Shown: piece after piece, positions 14,801 through 27,470 of the stretch
Layout: the number at the start of each line of letters is the position of its first letter
How positions within the stretch are numbered: position 1 is the first letter of the stretch
From: Luzula sylvatica
Lineage: Eukaryota > Streptophyta > Magnoliopsida > Poales > Juncaceae
Direction of reading: 5' to 3'
Assembly: GCA_946800325.1 (NCBI GenBank)
Contig: OX326960.1
Span: forward strand, 10,886,893 to 10,950,892
DNA length: 64,000 nucleotides
Position numbers and translations under genes: made by a program
The notes under the pieces: model-generated
Databases searched by the model: none
What the model was told of the DNA's origin: nothing
The model's input: only the letters and a program-made list of their open reading frames with translations

Positions 14801-15681
14801 AAATACTACGTAATTGAAGACTAACACTCACAAATTTAATTTTTTTCAAAAAATTCTTAAAAATGCTAAAATTGAAGTCTAACACATTCAAAAAATTCAA
14901 TTAAGATATTTTTTAAAAAGTTGTTAAAATGAAAGTATAACTCAAGCAAAACATTCAATTTTATTGTGGTACTCAGAATACTCCGTAATTGAAGACTAAC
15001 ACATATAAATATCGATTTTTCAAAAATTTCGTAAAAATCAAAAGCTGAAGTCTAACACCTTCAAAAATTTCATTTAAGATATTTTTTAAAAACTTGTTAA
15101 AATTGATAAAAGAAATAAGCAAAATACTCAATTTTATTGTGCTAGTCAAAATAATCCGTAATTGAAGACTAACACACATAAATTTCATTTTTTCAAAAAT
15201 TTCTTAAAAATAAAAAACTGAAGTCTAAAATCTTCAAAAAATTTCAGTTAAGATACTTTTCAAAAACTTGTTAAATTTGATAAAAGAAATAACCTAAATA
15301 CTGAATTTTCTTGTCGTACTCAAAATACTCCGAAATTGAAGACTAACACACACAAATTTCAATTTTTTCAAAATTTTCATAAAAATGCAAAAACTGAAGT
15401 CTAACACCTTGAAAAAATTCAATTAAGATATTTTTTAAAAACTTGTTAAAATAAAAGTATAACACTAGCAAAATACTCAATTTTCTTGTCGTACTCAAAA
15501 TACTCCGCAATTGAAGACTAGCACACACAGATTTCAATTTTTTCAAAAATTTCTCAAAAAGGCAAAAACTGAAGTCTAACACCATCAAAAAATTCAATTA
15601 AGATATTTTTGTAAATAAAATAAAATTGAAGTATAACACAAACAAAATATTGAATTTTCATGTCGAACTCAAAATACTCCG
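11844..15681 (+). repeat. 22-monomer higher-order repeat, copy 1
   Basis: The unit is 3838 bp. TAATTTTAGGC landmarks inside it lie at 11844, 12193, 13239 and 13588, giving a spacing signature of 2-6-2-12 monomers that repeats in the next copy. Private variants shared with copy 2 include CACCGTCAAAAAATTC (about 12265), GACTAGCAGACATAGATTTC (about 13075), ATATTTTTGTAAATAAAATA (about 13508) and CATGAATATCGA (about 14130). Confidence 0.88.
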
Positions 15682-18600
15682 TAATTTTAGGCTAACCCAA
15701 ACAAATTTCAATTTTTTAAAAAATTTCATAAAAATGCAAAAACTGATGTCTAACACCTTAAAAAAATTAAATTAAGATATTTTTTAAAAACATGTTAAAA
15801 TAAAAGTATAACTCAAGAAAAATACTCAATTTTCTTGTCGTACTCAAAATACTCCGCAATTGAAGACTAACACACAAAGATTTTAATTTTTTCAAACATT
15901 TCTGAAAAATGCAAAAACTGAAGTCTAACACATTCAAAAAATTCAATTAAGATATTTTTTTAAATAAAATAAAATTTAAGTATAACACAAACAAAATATT
16001 GAATTTTCATGTCGAACTCAAAATACTCCGTAATTTTAGGCTAACACACACAAATTTCAATTTTTTAAAAAATTTCATAAAAATGCAAAAACAGATGTTT
16101 AACACCGTCAAAAAATTCAATTAAGATATTTTTTAAAAACTTGTTAAAATAAAAGTATAACTCAAGGAAAATAATCAATTTTCTTGTCGTACTACAAATA
16201 CTTCGTAATTGAAGACTAACACAGACAAATTTAATTTTTTTAAAAAAATTCTTAAAAATGATAAAATTGAAGTCTGACACCTTCAAAAAATTCAATTAAG
16301 ATATTTTTTAAAAACTTGTTAACATAAAAGTATAACTCAAGCAAAACATTCAATTTTATTGTGGTACTCAAAATACTCCGTAATTGAAGACTAACACACA
16401 TAAATATCGATTTTTTCAAAAATTTGATAAAAATAAAAAACTGAAGTCTAACACCTTCAAAAATTTCATTTAAGATATTTTTTAAAAACTTTTTAAAATT
16501 GATAAAAGAAAGAAGCAAAATACTCAATTTTATTGTGGCACTCAAAATACTCCACAATTGCAGACTAACACACATAAATTTCATTTTTTTAAAAATTTCT
16601 TAAAAATCAAAAACTGAAGTCTGACACCTTAAAAAAATTTCATTTAAGATACTTTTCAAAAACTTGTTAAAATTGATAAAAGAAATAACCAAAATACTAA
16701 ATTTTCTTGTCGTACTCAAAATACTCCGAAATTGAATACTAACACACAAAAATTTCAATTTTTTCAAAATTTTCATAAAAATGCAAAAACTGAAGTCTAA
16801 CACCTTGAAAAAATTCAATTAAGATATTTTTTAAAAACTTGTTAAAATAAAAGTATAACACTAGCAAAATACTCAATTTTCTTGTCGTACTCAAAATACT
16901 CCGCAATTGAAGACTAGCAGACATAGATTTCAATTTTTTAAAAAATTTCTGAAAAATGCAAAAACTGAAGTCTAACACCTTCAAAAAATTCATTTAAGAT
17001 ATTTTTTTAAATAAAACAAAATTGAAGTATAACACAAACAAAATATTGAATTTTCATGTCGAACTCAAAATACTCCGTAATTTTAGGCTAACGTACATAA
17101 ATTTAAAATTTTAAAAAAATTTCATAAAAATGCAAAAACTGATGTCTAACACCTTCAGAAATATCATTTAAGATATTTTTTAAAAACTTGTTAACATAAA
17201 AGTATAACACAAGCAAAATACTCAATTTTCTTGTCGTACTCAAAATACTCCGCAATTGAAGATTAGCACACACAGATTTCAATTTTTTCAAAAATTTCTG
17301 AAAAATGCGAAAACTGAAGTCTAACACCATCAAAAAATTCAATTAAGATATTTTTGTAAATAAAATAAAATTGAAGTATAACACAAACAAAATATTGAAT
17401 TTTCATGTCGAACTCAAAATACTACGTAATTTTAGGCTAACACAAACAAATTTCAATTTTTTAAAAAATTTCATAAAAATGCAAAAACTGATGTCTAACA
17501 CCTTCAAAAAATTAAATTAAGATATTTTCTAAAAACATGTTAAAATAAAAGTATAACTCAAGAAAAATACTCAATTTTCTTGTCGTACTACAAATACTCC
17601 GTAATTGAAGACTAACACACACAAATTTAATTTTTTTCAAAAAATTCCTAAAAATGTTAAAATTGAAGTCTAACACCTTCAAAAAATTCAATTAAGATAT
17701 TTTTTAAAAACTTGTTAAAATAATAGTATAACTCAAGCAAAACACCCAAATTTTTTGTGGTACTCAAAATACTCCGTAATTGAAGACTAACACACATAAA
17801 TATCGATTTTTTCAAAAATTTGATAAAAATCAAAAACTGAAGTCTAACACCTTCAAAAAATTCATTTAAGATATTTTTTAAAAACTTGTTAAAATTGATA
17901 ATAGAAATAAGCAAAATACTCAATTTTATTGTGGTACTCAAAATACTCCGTAATTGAAGACTGACACACATGAATATCGATTTTTTCAAAAATTTCTTAA
18001 AAATCAAAACTGAATTCTAACACGTTCAAAAAAATTCATTTAAGATATTTTTTATAAACTTGTTAAAATAAAAGTAAAACTCAGGGAAAATACTCAATTT
18101 TCTTGTCGTACTACAAATACTCCGTAATTGAAGACTAACACACACAAATTTAATTTTTTTCAAATAATTCTTAAAAATGCTAAAATCGAAGTCTAACACC
18201 TTCAAAAAATTCAATTAAGATTTTTTTTTAAAACTTGTTAAAATAAAAGTATAACTCAAGCAAAAGACTCAATTTTATTGTGGTACTCAAAATACTCCGT
18301 AATTGAAGACTAAAACACATAAATATCGATTTTTTCAAAAAATTGTTAAAAATAAAAAACTAAAGTCTAACTCCTTCAAAAAATTGATTTAAGATATTTT
18401 TTAAAAACTTGTTAAAATTGATAATAGAAATAAGCAAAATACTCAATTTTATTGTGGTACTCAAAATACTCCGTAATTGAAGACTAACACACATGAATAT
18501 CGATTTTTTCAAAACATTCTTAAAAATCAAAAACTGAATTCTAGCACCTTCAAAAAATTCATTTCAAGATATTTTTTATAAACTTGTTAAAATAAAAGTA

Positions 18601-19519
18601 TAACTCAAGGAAAATACTCAATTTTCTTGTCGTACTACAAATACTACGTAATTGAAGACTAACACTCACAAATTTAATTTTTTTCAAAAAATTCTTAAAA
18701 ATGCTAAAATTGAAATCTAACACATTCAAAAAATTCAATTAAGATATTTTTTAAAAAGTTGTTAAAATGAAAGTATAACTCAAGCAAAACATTCAATTTT
18801 ATTGTGGTACTCAGAATACTCCGTAATTGAAGACTAACACACATAAATATCGATTTTTCAAAAATTTCGTAAAAATCAAAAGCTGAAGTCTAACACCTTC
18901 AAAAATTTCATTTAAGATATTTTTTAAAAACTTGTTAAAATTGATAAAAGAAATAAGCAAAATACTCAATTTTATTGTGGTAGTCAAAATAATCCGTAAT
19001 TGAAGACTAACACACATAAATTTCATTTTTTCAAAAATTTCTTAAAAATCAAAAACTGAAGTCTAAAATCTTCAAAAAATTTCAGTTAAGATACTTTTCA
19101 AAAACTTGTTAAATTTGATAAAAGAAATAACCTAAATACTGAATTTTCTTGTCGTACTCAAAATAATCCGAAATTGAAGACTAACACACACAAATTTCAA
19201 TTTTTTCAAAATTTTCATAAAAATGCAAAAACTGAAGTCTAACACCTTGAAAAAATTCAATTAAGATATTTTTTAAAAACTTGTTAAAATAAAAGTATAA
19301 CACTAGCAAAATACTCAATTTTCTTGTCGTACTCAAAATACTCCGCAATTGAAGACTAGCACACTCAGATTTCAATTTTTTCAAAAATTTCTGAAAAATG
19401 CAAAAACTGAAGTCTAACACCATCAAAAAATTCAATTAAGATATTTTTGTAAATAAAATAAAATTGAAGTATAACACAAACAAAATATTGAATTTTCATG
19501 TCGAACTCAAAATACTCCG
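15682..19519 (+). repeat. 22-monomer higher-order repeat, copy 2
   Basis: This copy matches copy 1 at a constant offset of 3838 bp with only occasional substitutions and single-base indels. The constancy over nearly 4 kb of such low-complexity sequence points to recent amplification. Confidence 0.88.
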
Positions 19520-22500
19520 TAATTTTAGGCTAACCCAAACAAATTTCAATTTTTTAAAAAATTTCATAAAAATGCAAAAACTGATGTCTAACACCTTCAA
19601 AAAATTAAATTAAGATATTTTTTAAAAACATGTTAAAATAAAAGTATAACTCAAGAAAAATACTCAATTTTCTTGTCGTACTCAAAATACTCCGCAATTG
19701 AAGACTAACACACAAAGATTTTAATTTTTTCAAACATTTCTGAAAAATGGAAAAACTGAACTCTAACACATTCAAAAAATTCAATTAAGATATTTTTTTA
19801 AATAAAATAAAATTTAAGTATAACACAAACAAAATATTGAATTTTCATGTCGAACTCAAAATACTCCGTAATTTTAGGCTAACACACACAAATTTCAATT
19901 TTTTAAAAAATTTCATAAAAATGCAAAAACAGATGTCTAACACCGTCAAAAAATTCAATTAAGATATTTTTTAAAAACTTGTTAAAATAAAAGTATAACT
20001 CAAGGAAAATAATCAATTTTCTTGTCGTACTACAAATACTTCGTAATTGAAGACTAACACAGACAAATTTAATTTTTTTAAAAAAATTCTTAAAAATGAT
20101 AAAATTGAAGTCTGACACCTTCAAAAAATTCAATTAAGATATTTTTTAAAAACTTGTTAACATAAAAGTATAACTCAAGCAAAACATTCAATTTTATTGT
20201 GGTACTCAAAATACTCCGTAATTGAAGACTAACACACATAAATATCGATTTTTTCAAAAATTTGATAAAAATAAAAAACTGAAGTCTAACACCTTCAAAA
20301 ATTTCATTTAAGATATTTTTTAAAAACTTGTTAAAATTGATAAAAGAAAGAAGCAAAATACTCAATTTTATTGTGGCACTCAAAATACTCCACAATTGCA
20401 GACTAACACACATAAATTTCATTTTTTTAAAAATTTCTTAAAAATCAAAAACTGAAGTCTGACACCTTAAAAAAATTTCATTTAAGATACTTTTCAAAAA
20501 CTTGTTAAAATTGATAAAAGAAATAACCAAAATACTAAATTTTCTTGTCGTACTCAAAATACTCCGAAATTGAATACTAACACACACAAATTTCAATTTT
20601 TTCAAAATTTTCATAAAAATGCAAAAACTGAAGTCTAACACATTGAAAAAATTCAATTAAGATATTTTTTAAAAACTTGTTAAAATAAAAGTATAACACT
20701 AGCAAAATACTCAATTTTCTTGTCGTACTCAAAATACTCCGCAATTGAAGACTAGCAGACATAGATTTCAATTTTTTAAAAAATTTCTGAAAAATGCAAA
20801 ACTGAAGTCTAACACCTTCAAAAAATTCATTTAAGATATTTTTTTAAATAAAACAAAATTGAAGTATAACACAAACAAAATATTGAATTTTCATGTCGAA
20901 CTCAAAATACTCCGTAATTTTAGGCTAACATACATAAATTTAAAATTTTTAAAAAATTTCATAAAAATGCAACAACTGATGTCTAACACCTTCAGAAATA
21001 TCATTTAAGATATTTTTTAAAAACTTGTTAACATAAGAGTATAACACAAGCAAAATACTCAATTTTCTTGTCGTACTCAAAATACTCCGCAATTGAAGAT
21101 TAGCACACACAGATTTCAATTTTTTCAAAAATTTCTGAAAAATGCGAAAACTGAAGTCTAACACCATCAAAAAATTCAATTAAGATATTTTTGTAAATAA
21201 AATAAAATTGAAGTATAACACAAACAAAATATTGAATTTTCATGTCGAACTCAAAATACTCCGTAATTTTAGGCTAACACAAACAAATTTCAATTTTTTA
21301 AAAAATTTCATAAAAATGCAAAAACTGATGTCTAACACCTTCAAAAAATTAAATTAAGATATTTTCTAAAAACATGTTAAAATAAAAGTATAACTCAAGA
21401 AAAATACTCAATTTTCTTGTCGTACTACAAATACTCCGTAATTGAAGACTAACACACACAAATTTAATTTTTTTCAAAAAATTCCTAAAAATGCTAAAAT
21501 TGAAGTCTAACACCTTCAAAAAATTCAATTAAGATATTTTTTAAAAACTTGTTAAAATAATAGTATAACTCAAGCAAAACACCCAAATTTTTTGTGGTAC
21601 TCAAAATACTCCGTAATTGAAGACTAACACACATAAATATCGATTTTTTCAAAAATTTGATAAAAATCAAAAACTAAAGTCTAACACCTTCAAAAAATTC
21701 ATTTAAGATATTTTTTAAAAACTTGTTAAAATTGATAATAGAAATAAGCAAAATACTCAATTTTATTGTGGTACTCAAAATACTCCGTAATTGAAGACTG
21801 ACACACATGAATATCGATTTTTTCAAAAATTTCTTAAAAATCAAAACTGAATTCTAACACGTTCAAAAAAATTCATTTAAGATATTTTTTATAAACTTGT
21901 TAAAATAAAAGTAAAACTCAGGGAAAATACTCAATTTTCTTGTCGTACTACAAATACTCCGTAATTGAAGACTAACACACACAAATTTAATTTTTTTCAA
22001 ATAATTCTTAAAAATGCTAAAATTGAAGTCTAACACCTTCAAAAAATTCAATTAAGATTTTTTTTAAAAACTTGTTAAAATAAAAGTATAACTCAAGCAA
22101 AAGACTCAATTTTATTGTGGTACTCAAAATACTCCGTAATTGAAGACTAAAACACATAAATATCGATTTTTTCAAAAAATTGTTAAAAATAAAAAACTAA
22201 AGTCTAACTCCTTCAAAAAATTGATTTAAGATATTTTTTAAAAACTTGTTAAAATTGATAATAGAAATAAGCAAAATACTCAATTTTATTGTGGTACTCA
22301 AAATACTCCGTAATTGAAGACTAACACACATGAATATCGATTTTTTCAAAACATTCTTAAAAATCAAAAACTGAATTCTAGCACCTTCAAAAAATTCATT
22401 TCAAGATATTTTTTATAAACTTGTTAAAATAAAAGTATAACTCAAGGAAAATACTCAATTTTTTTGTCGTACTACAAATACTACGTAATTGAAGACTAAC

Positions 22501-23530
22501 ACTCACAAATTTAATTTTTTTCCAAAAATTCTTAAAAATGCTAAAATTGAAGTCTAACAAATTCAAAAAATTCAATTAAGATATTTTTTAAAAACTTGTT
22601 AAAATGAAAGTATAACTCAAGCAAAACATTCAATTTTATTGTGGTACTCAGAATACTCCGTAATTGAAGACTAACACACATAAATATCGATTTTTTCAAA
22701 AATTTGATAAAAATCAAAAGCTGAAGTCTAACACCTTCAAAAATTTCATTTAAGATATTTTTTAAAAACTTGTTAAAATTGATAAACGAAATAAGCAAAA
22801 TACTCAATTCTATTGTGGTAGTCAAAATAATCCGTAATTGAAGACTAACACACATAAATTTCGATTTTTCAAAAATTTCGTAAAAATAAAAAACTGAAGT
22901 CTAACACCTTCAAAAAATTCATTTAAGATATTTTTTATAAACTTGATAAAATTGATAAAAGAAATAAGCAAAATACTCAATTTTATTGTGGTACTCAAAA
23001 TACACCATAATTGAAGACTAACACACATAAATTTCATTTTTTCAAAAATTTCTTAAAAATCAAAAACTGAAGTCTAAAATCTTCAAAAAATTTCAGTTAA
23101 GATACTTTTCAAAAACTTGTTAAATTTGATAAAAGAAATAACCTAAATACTAAATTTTCTTGTCGTACTCAAAATACTCCGAAATTGAAGACTAACACAC
23201 ACAAATTTCAATTTTTTCAAAATTTTCATAAAAATGCAAAAACTGAAGTCTAACACCTTGAAAAAATTGAATTAAGATATTTTTTAAAAACTTGTTAAAA
23301 TAAAAGTATAACACTAGCAAAGTACTCAATTTTCTTGTCGTACTCAAAATACTCCGCAATTGAAGACTAGCACACACAGATTTCAATTTTTTCAAAAATT
23401 TCTGAAAAATGCAAAAACTGAAGTCTAACACCATCAAAAAATTCAATTAAGATATTTTTGTAAATAAAATAAAATTGATGTATAACACAAACAAAATATT
23501 GAATTTTCATGTCGAACTCAAAATAATCCG
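19520..23530 (+). repeat. 22-monomer higher-order repeat, copy 3 (carries one extra monomer)
   Basis: This copy matches copy 2 at offset 3838 up to about 22690 and then at offset 4011, so one monomer of about 173 bp is extra. The difference lies at about 22690-22870. Here a TTTGATAAAAATC monomer is followed by a separate TTTCGTAAAAATA monomer. In copies 1 and 2 (about 15010 and 18850) one hybrid monomer combines features of both. Confidence 0.85.
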
Positions 23531-24600
23531 TAATTTTAGGCTATCACAAACAAATTTCAATTTTTTAAAAAATTTCATAAAAATGCAAAAACTGATGTCT
23601 AACACCTTCAAAAAATTAAATTAAGATATTTTTTAAAAACATGTTAAAATAAAAGTATAACTCAAGAAAAATACTCAATTTTCTTGTCGTACTCAAAATA
23701 CTCCGCAATTGAAGACTAACACACAAAGATTTTAATTTTTTCAAACATTTCTGAAAAATGCAAAAACTGAAGTCCAACACATTCAAAAAATTCAATTAAG
23801 ATATTTTTTTAAATAAAATAAAATTTAAGTATAACACAAACAAAATATTGAATTTTCATGTCGAACTCAAAATACTCCGTAATTTTAGGCTAACACACAC
23901 AAATTTCAATTTTTTAAAAAATTTCATAAAAATGCAAAACCAGATGTCTAACACCTTCAGAAATATCATTTAAGATATTTTTTAAAAACTTGTTAAAATT
24001 GATAAAAGAAAGAAGCAAAATACTGAATTTTATTGTGGCACTCAAAATACTCCATAATTGTAGACTAACACACATAAATTTCATTTTTTTAAAAATTTCT
24101 TAAAAATCAAAAACTGAAGTCTGACACCTTCAAAAAATTTCATTTAAGATACTTTTCAAAAACTTGTTAAAATTGATAAAAGAAATAACCTAAATACTAA
24201 ATTTTCTTGTCGTACTCAAAATACTCCGAAATTGAATACTAACACACACAAATTTCAATTTTTTCAAAATTTTCATAAAAAAGCAAAAACTGAAGTCTAA
24301 CACCTTGAAAAAATTCAATTAAGATATTTTTTAAAAACTTGTTAAAATAAAAGTATAACACTAGCAAAATACTCAATTTTCTTGTCCTACTCAAAATACT
24401 CTGCAATTGAAGACTAGCAGACATAGATTTCAATTTTTTAAAAAATTTCTGAAAAATGCAAAAACTGAAGTCTAACACCTTCAAAAAATTCAATTAAGAT
24501 ATTTTTTTAAATAAAACAAAATTGAAGTATAACACAAACGAAATATTGAATTTTCATGTCGAACTCAAAATACTCCGTAATTTTAGGCTAACACACATAA
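23531..24600 (+). repeat. Truncated fourth 22-mer copy with internal two-monomer deletion
   Basis: Landmarks at 23531 and 23880 repeat the two-monomer start of the 22-mer unit. At about 23940-23965 the sequence jumps from the AAACAGATGTC monomer into CTTCAGAAATATCATTTAAG. It then continues two monomers further on in the unit (the offset to copy 3 drops from 4011 to about 3662). Beyond about 24600 the 22-mer order is lost. Confidence 0.75.
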
Positions 24601-27470
24601 ATTTAAATTTTTTAAAAAATTTCATAAAAATGCAAAAACTGATGTCTAACACCTTCAGAAATATCATTTAAGATATTTTTTAAAAACTTGTTAAAATAAA
24701 AGTATAACTCAAGGAAAATACTCAATTTTCTTGTCGTACTACAAATACTCCGTAATTGAAGAATAACACACACAAATTTAATTTGTTTCAAAAAATTCTT
24801 AAAATTCTAAAATTGAAGTCTAACACCTTCAAAAAAATTCAATTAAGATATTTTTTAAAAACTTGTTAAAATAAAAGTATAACTCAAGCAAAACATTCAA
24901 TTTTATTGTCGTACTCAAAATACTCCGTAATTGAAGACTAACACACATAAATATCGATTTTTTCAAAAATTTGATAAAAATAAAAAACTGAACTCTAACA
25001 CCTTCAAAAATTTCAATTAAGATATTTTTTAAAAACTTGTTAAAATTTATAAAAGAAATAAGAAAAATACTGAATTTTATTGTGGTACTCAAAATAATCC
25101 GTAATTGAAGACGCACACATAAATTTCGATTTTCAAAAATTTCGTAAAAATAAAAAACTGAAGTGTAACACCTTCAAAAAATTCATTTAAGATATTTTTT
25201 ATAAACTTGTTAAAATTAATAAAAGAAATAAGCAAAATACTCAATTTTATTGTGGTACTCAAAATACTCCATAATTGAACACTAACACACATAAATTTCG
25301 TTTTTTCAGAAATTTCTTAAAAATCAAAAACTGAAGTTTAACACGTTCAAAAAAATTCATTTGAGATATTTTTCAAAAACTTGTTAAAATTGATAAAAGA
25401 AATTAGCAAAATACTAAATTTTCTTGTCGTACTCAAAATACTCCGAAATTGAAGACTAACGCAGACAAATTTCAATTTTTTCAAAATTTTAATAAAAATG
25501 CAAAAACCGAAGTCTAACACCTTCAAAAAATTAAATTAAGATATTTTTTAAAAACATGTTAAAATAAAAGTATAACTCAAGAGAAATACTCAATTTTCTT
25601 GTCGTACAACAAATACTCCGTAATTGAAGACTAACACACACAAATTTCAATTTTTTAAAAAATTTCATAAAAATGCAAAACCTGAAATTTAAAACCTTCA
25701 AAAAATTCAATTAAGATATTTTTTAAAAACATGTTAAATAAAATAAAATTGAAGTATAACACAAACAAAATATTGAATTTTCATGTCGAACTCAAAATAC
25801 TCCGTAATTGAAGACTAACACACACAAATTTCAATTTTTTAAAAAATTTCATAAAAATGCAAAACCTGAAATTTAAAACCTTCAAAAAATTCAATTAAGA
25901 TATTTTTTAAAAACTTGTTTAAATAAAAGTATAACTCAAGCAAAATACTAAATTTTCTTATCGTACTACAAATACTCCGTAGTTGAAGATGTTAACACAC
26001 AAATTTAATTTTTTTCAAAAAATTATTAAAAATGCTGAAATTGAAGTCTAACAACTTCAAAAAATTCAATTAAGATATTTTTTTAAAACTTGTTAAAGTA
26101 AAAGTATAACTCAAGCAAAATACTCAATTTTCTTGTCGTACTCAAAACACTCCGTAATTGAAGACTAACACACACAAATTGAATTTTTTTCAAAAACTTC
26201 TTAAAAATGATAAAATTGAAGTCTAACACCTTCAAAAAATTCAATTAAGATATTTTTTTAAATAAAATAAAATTGAAGTATAACACAAAAAAAATATTGA
26301 ATTTTCATGTCGAACTCAAAATACTCGTTAATTGTAGACTAACACACACAAATTTCAATTTATTAAAAAATTTCATAAAAATGCAAAAACTGAAGTCTAA
26401 AACCTTCAAAAAATTCAATTAAGATATTTTTTAAAAACTTGTTAAAATAAAAGTATAACTCAAGCAAAATATTCAATTTTCTTGTCGTACTACCAATACT
26501 CCGTAATTGAAGACTAACACACACAAATTTAATTTTTTTCAAAAAATTCTTAAAAATGCTAAAATTGAAGTCTAACACCTTCAAAAAATTCAATTAAGAT
26601 ATTTTTTAAAAACTTGTTAAAATAAAAGTATAACTCAAGCAAAACACTCAATTTTATTGTGGTACTCAAAATACTCCGTAATTGAAGACTAACACACATA
26701 AATTTCGATTTTTCAAAACTTTCTTAAAAATCAAAAACTGAAGTCTAACACCTTTAAAAAATTCATTTAAGATATTTTTTAAAAACATGTTAAAATTAAT
26801 AAAAGAAATAAGCAAAATACTAAATTATCTTGTCGTACTCAAAATACTCCGAAATTGAAGACTAACACACACAAATTTCAATTTTTTCAAAAATTTCATA
26901 AAAATCCAAAAATTGAAGTCTACCACCATGAAAAAACTTGAATTATGATATTTTTTAAAAACTGGTTAAAATAAAAGTATAACACAAGCAAAATACTCAA
27001 TTTTCTTGTCGTACTCGAAATACTCCGTAATTCAAGACTAACACACACAGATTTCAATTTTTTCAAAAATTTATGAAAAATGCAAAAACTGAAGTGTAAC
27101 ACCTTCAAATAATTCAATTAAGATTTTCTTTTAAATATAATAAAATTGAAGTATAACACAAACAAAATATTGAATTTTCATGTCGAACTCAAAATACTCC
27201 GTAATTGTAGACTAACACACACAAATTTCAATTTTTTAAAAAATTTCATAAAAATGCAAAAACTGAAGTTTAAAACCTTCGAAAAATACAATTAAGATTT
27301 TTTTAAAAACTTGTTTAAATAAAAGTATAACTCAAGCAATGTACTCAATTTTCTTGTCGTACTACAAATACTCCGTAATTGAAGACTAACACACACAAAT
27401 TTTATTTTTTTCAAAAAATTCTTAAAAATGCTAAAATTGAAGTCTAACACCTTCAAAAAATTCAATTAAG
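23942..27470 (+). repeat. Segmental duplication block D1, left copy
   Basis: This 3.5 kb block of about 20 monomers recurs almost unchanged at 34565-38095, with a constant offset of about 10623 bp. Shared private features include the CTTCAGAAATATC junction monomer (about 23957 and 34580), CATCCAAAAGAC-free short variants such as GAAGACGCACAC/GAAGACGTACAC (25109, 35732), GTAGTTGAAGATGTTAAC (25979, 36602) and ACCTGAAATTTAAAACC (25681, 36304). The right boundary is where the copies diverge in the monomer after 27470. Confidence 0.85.
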
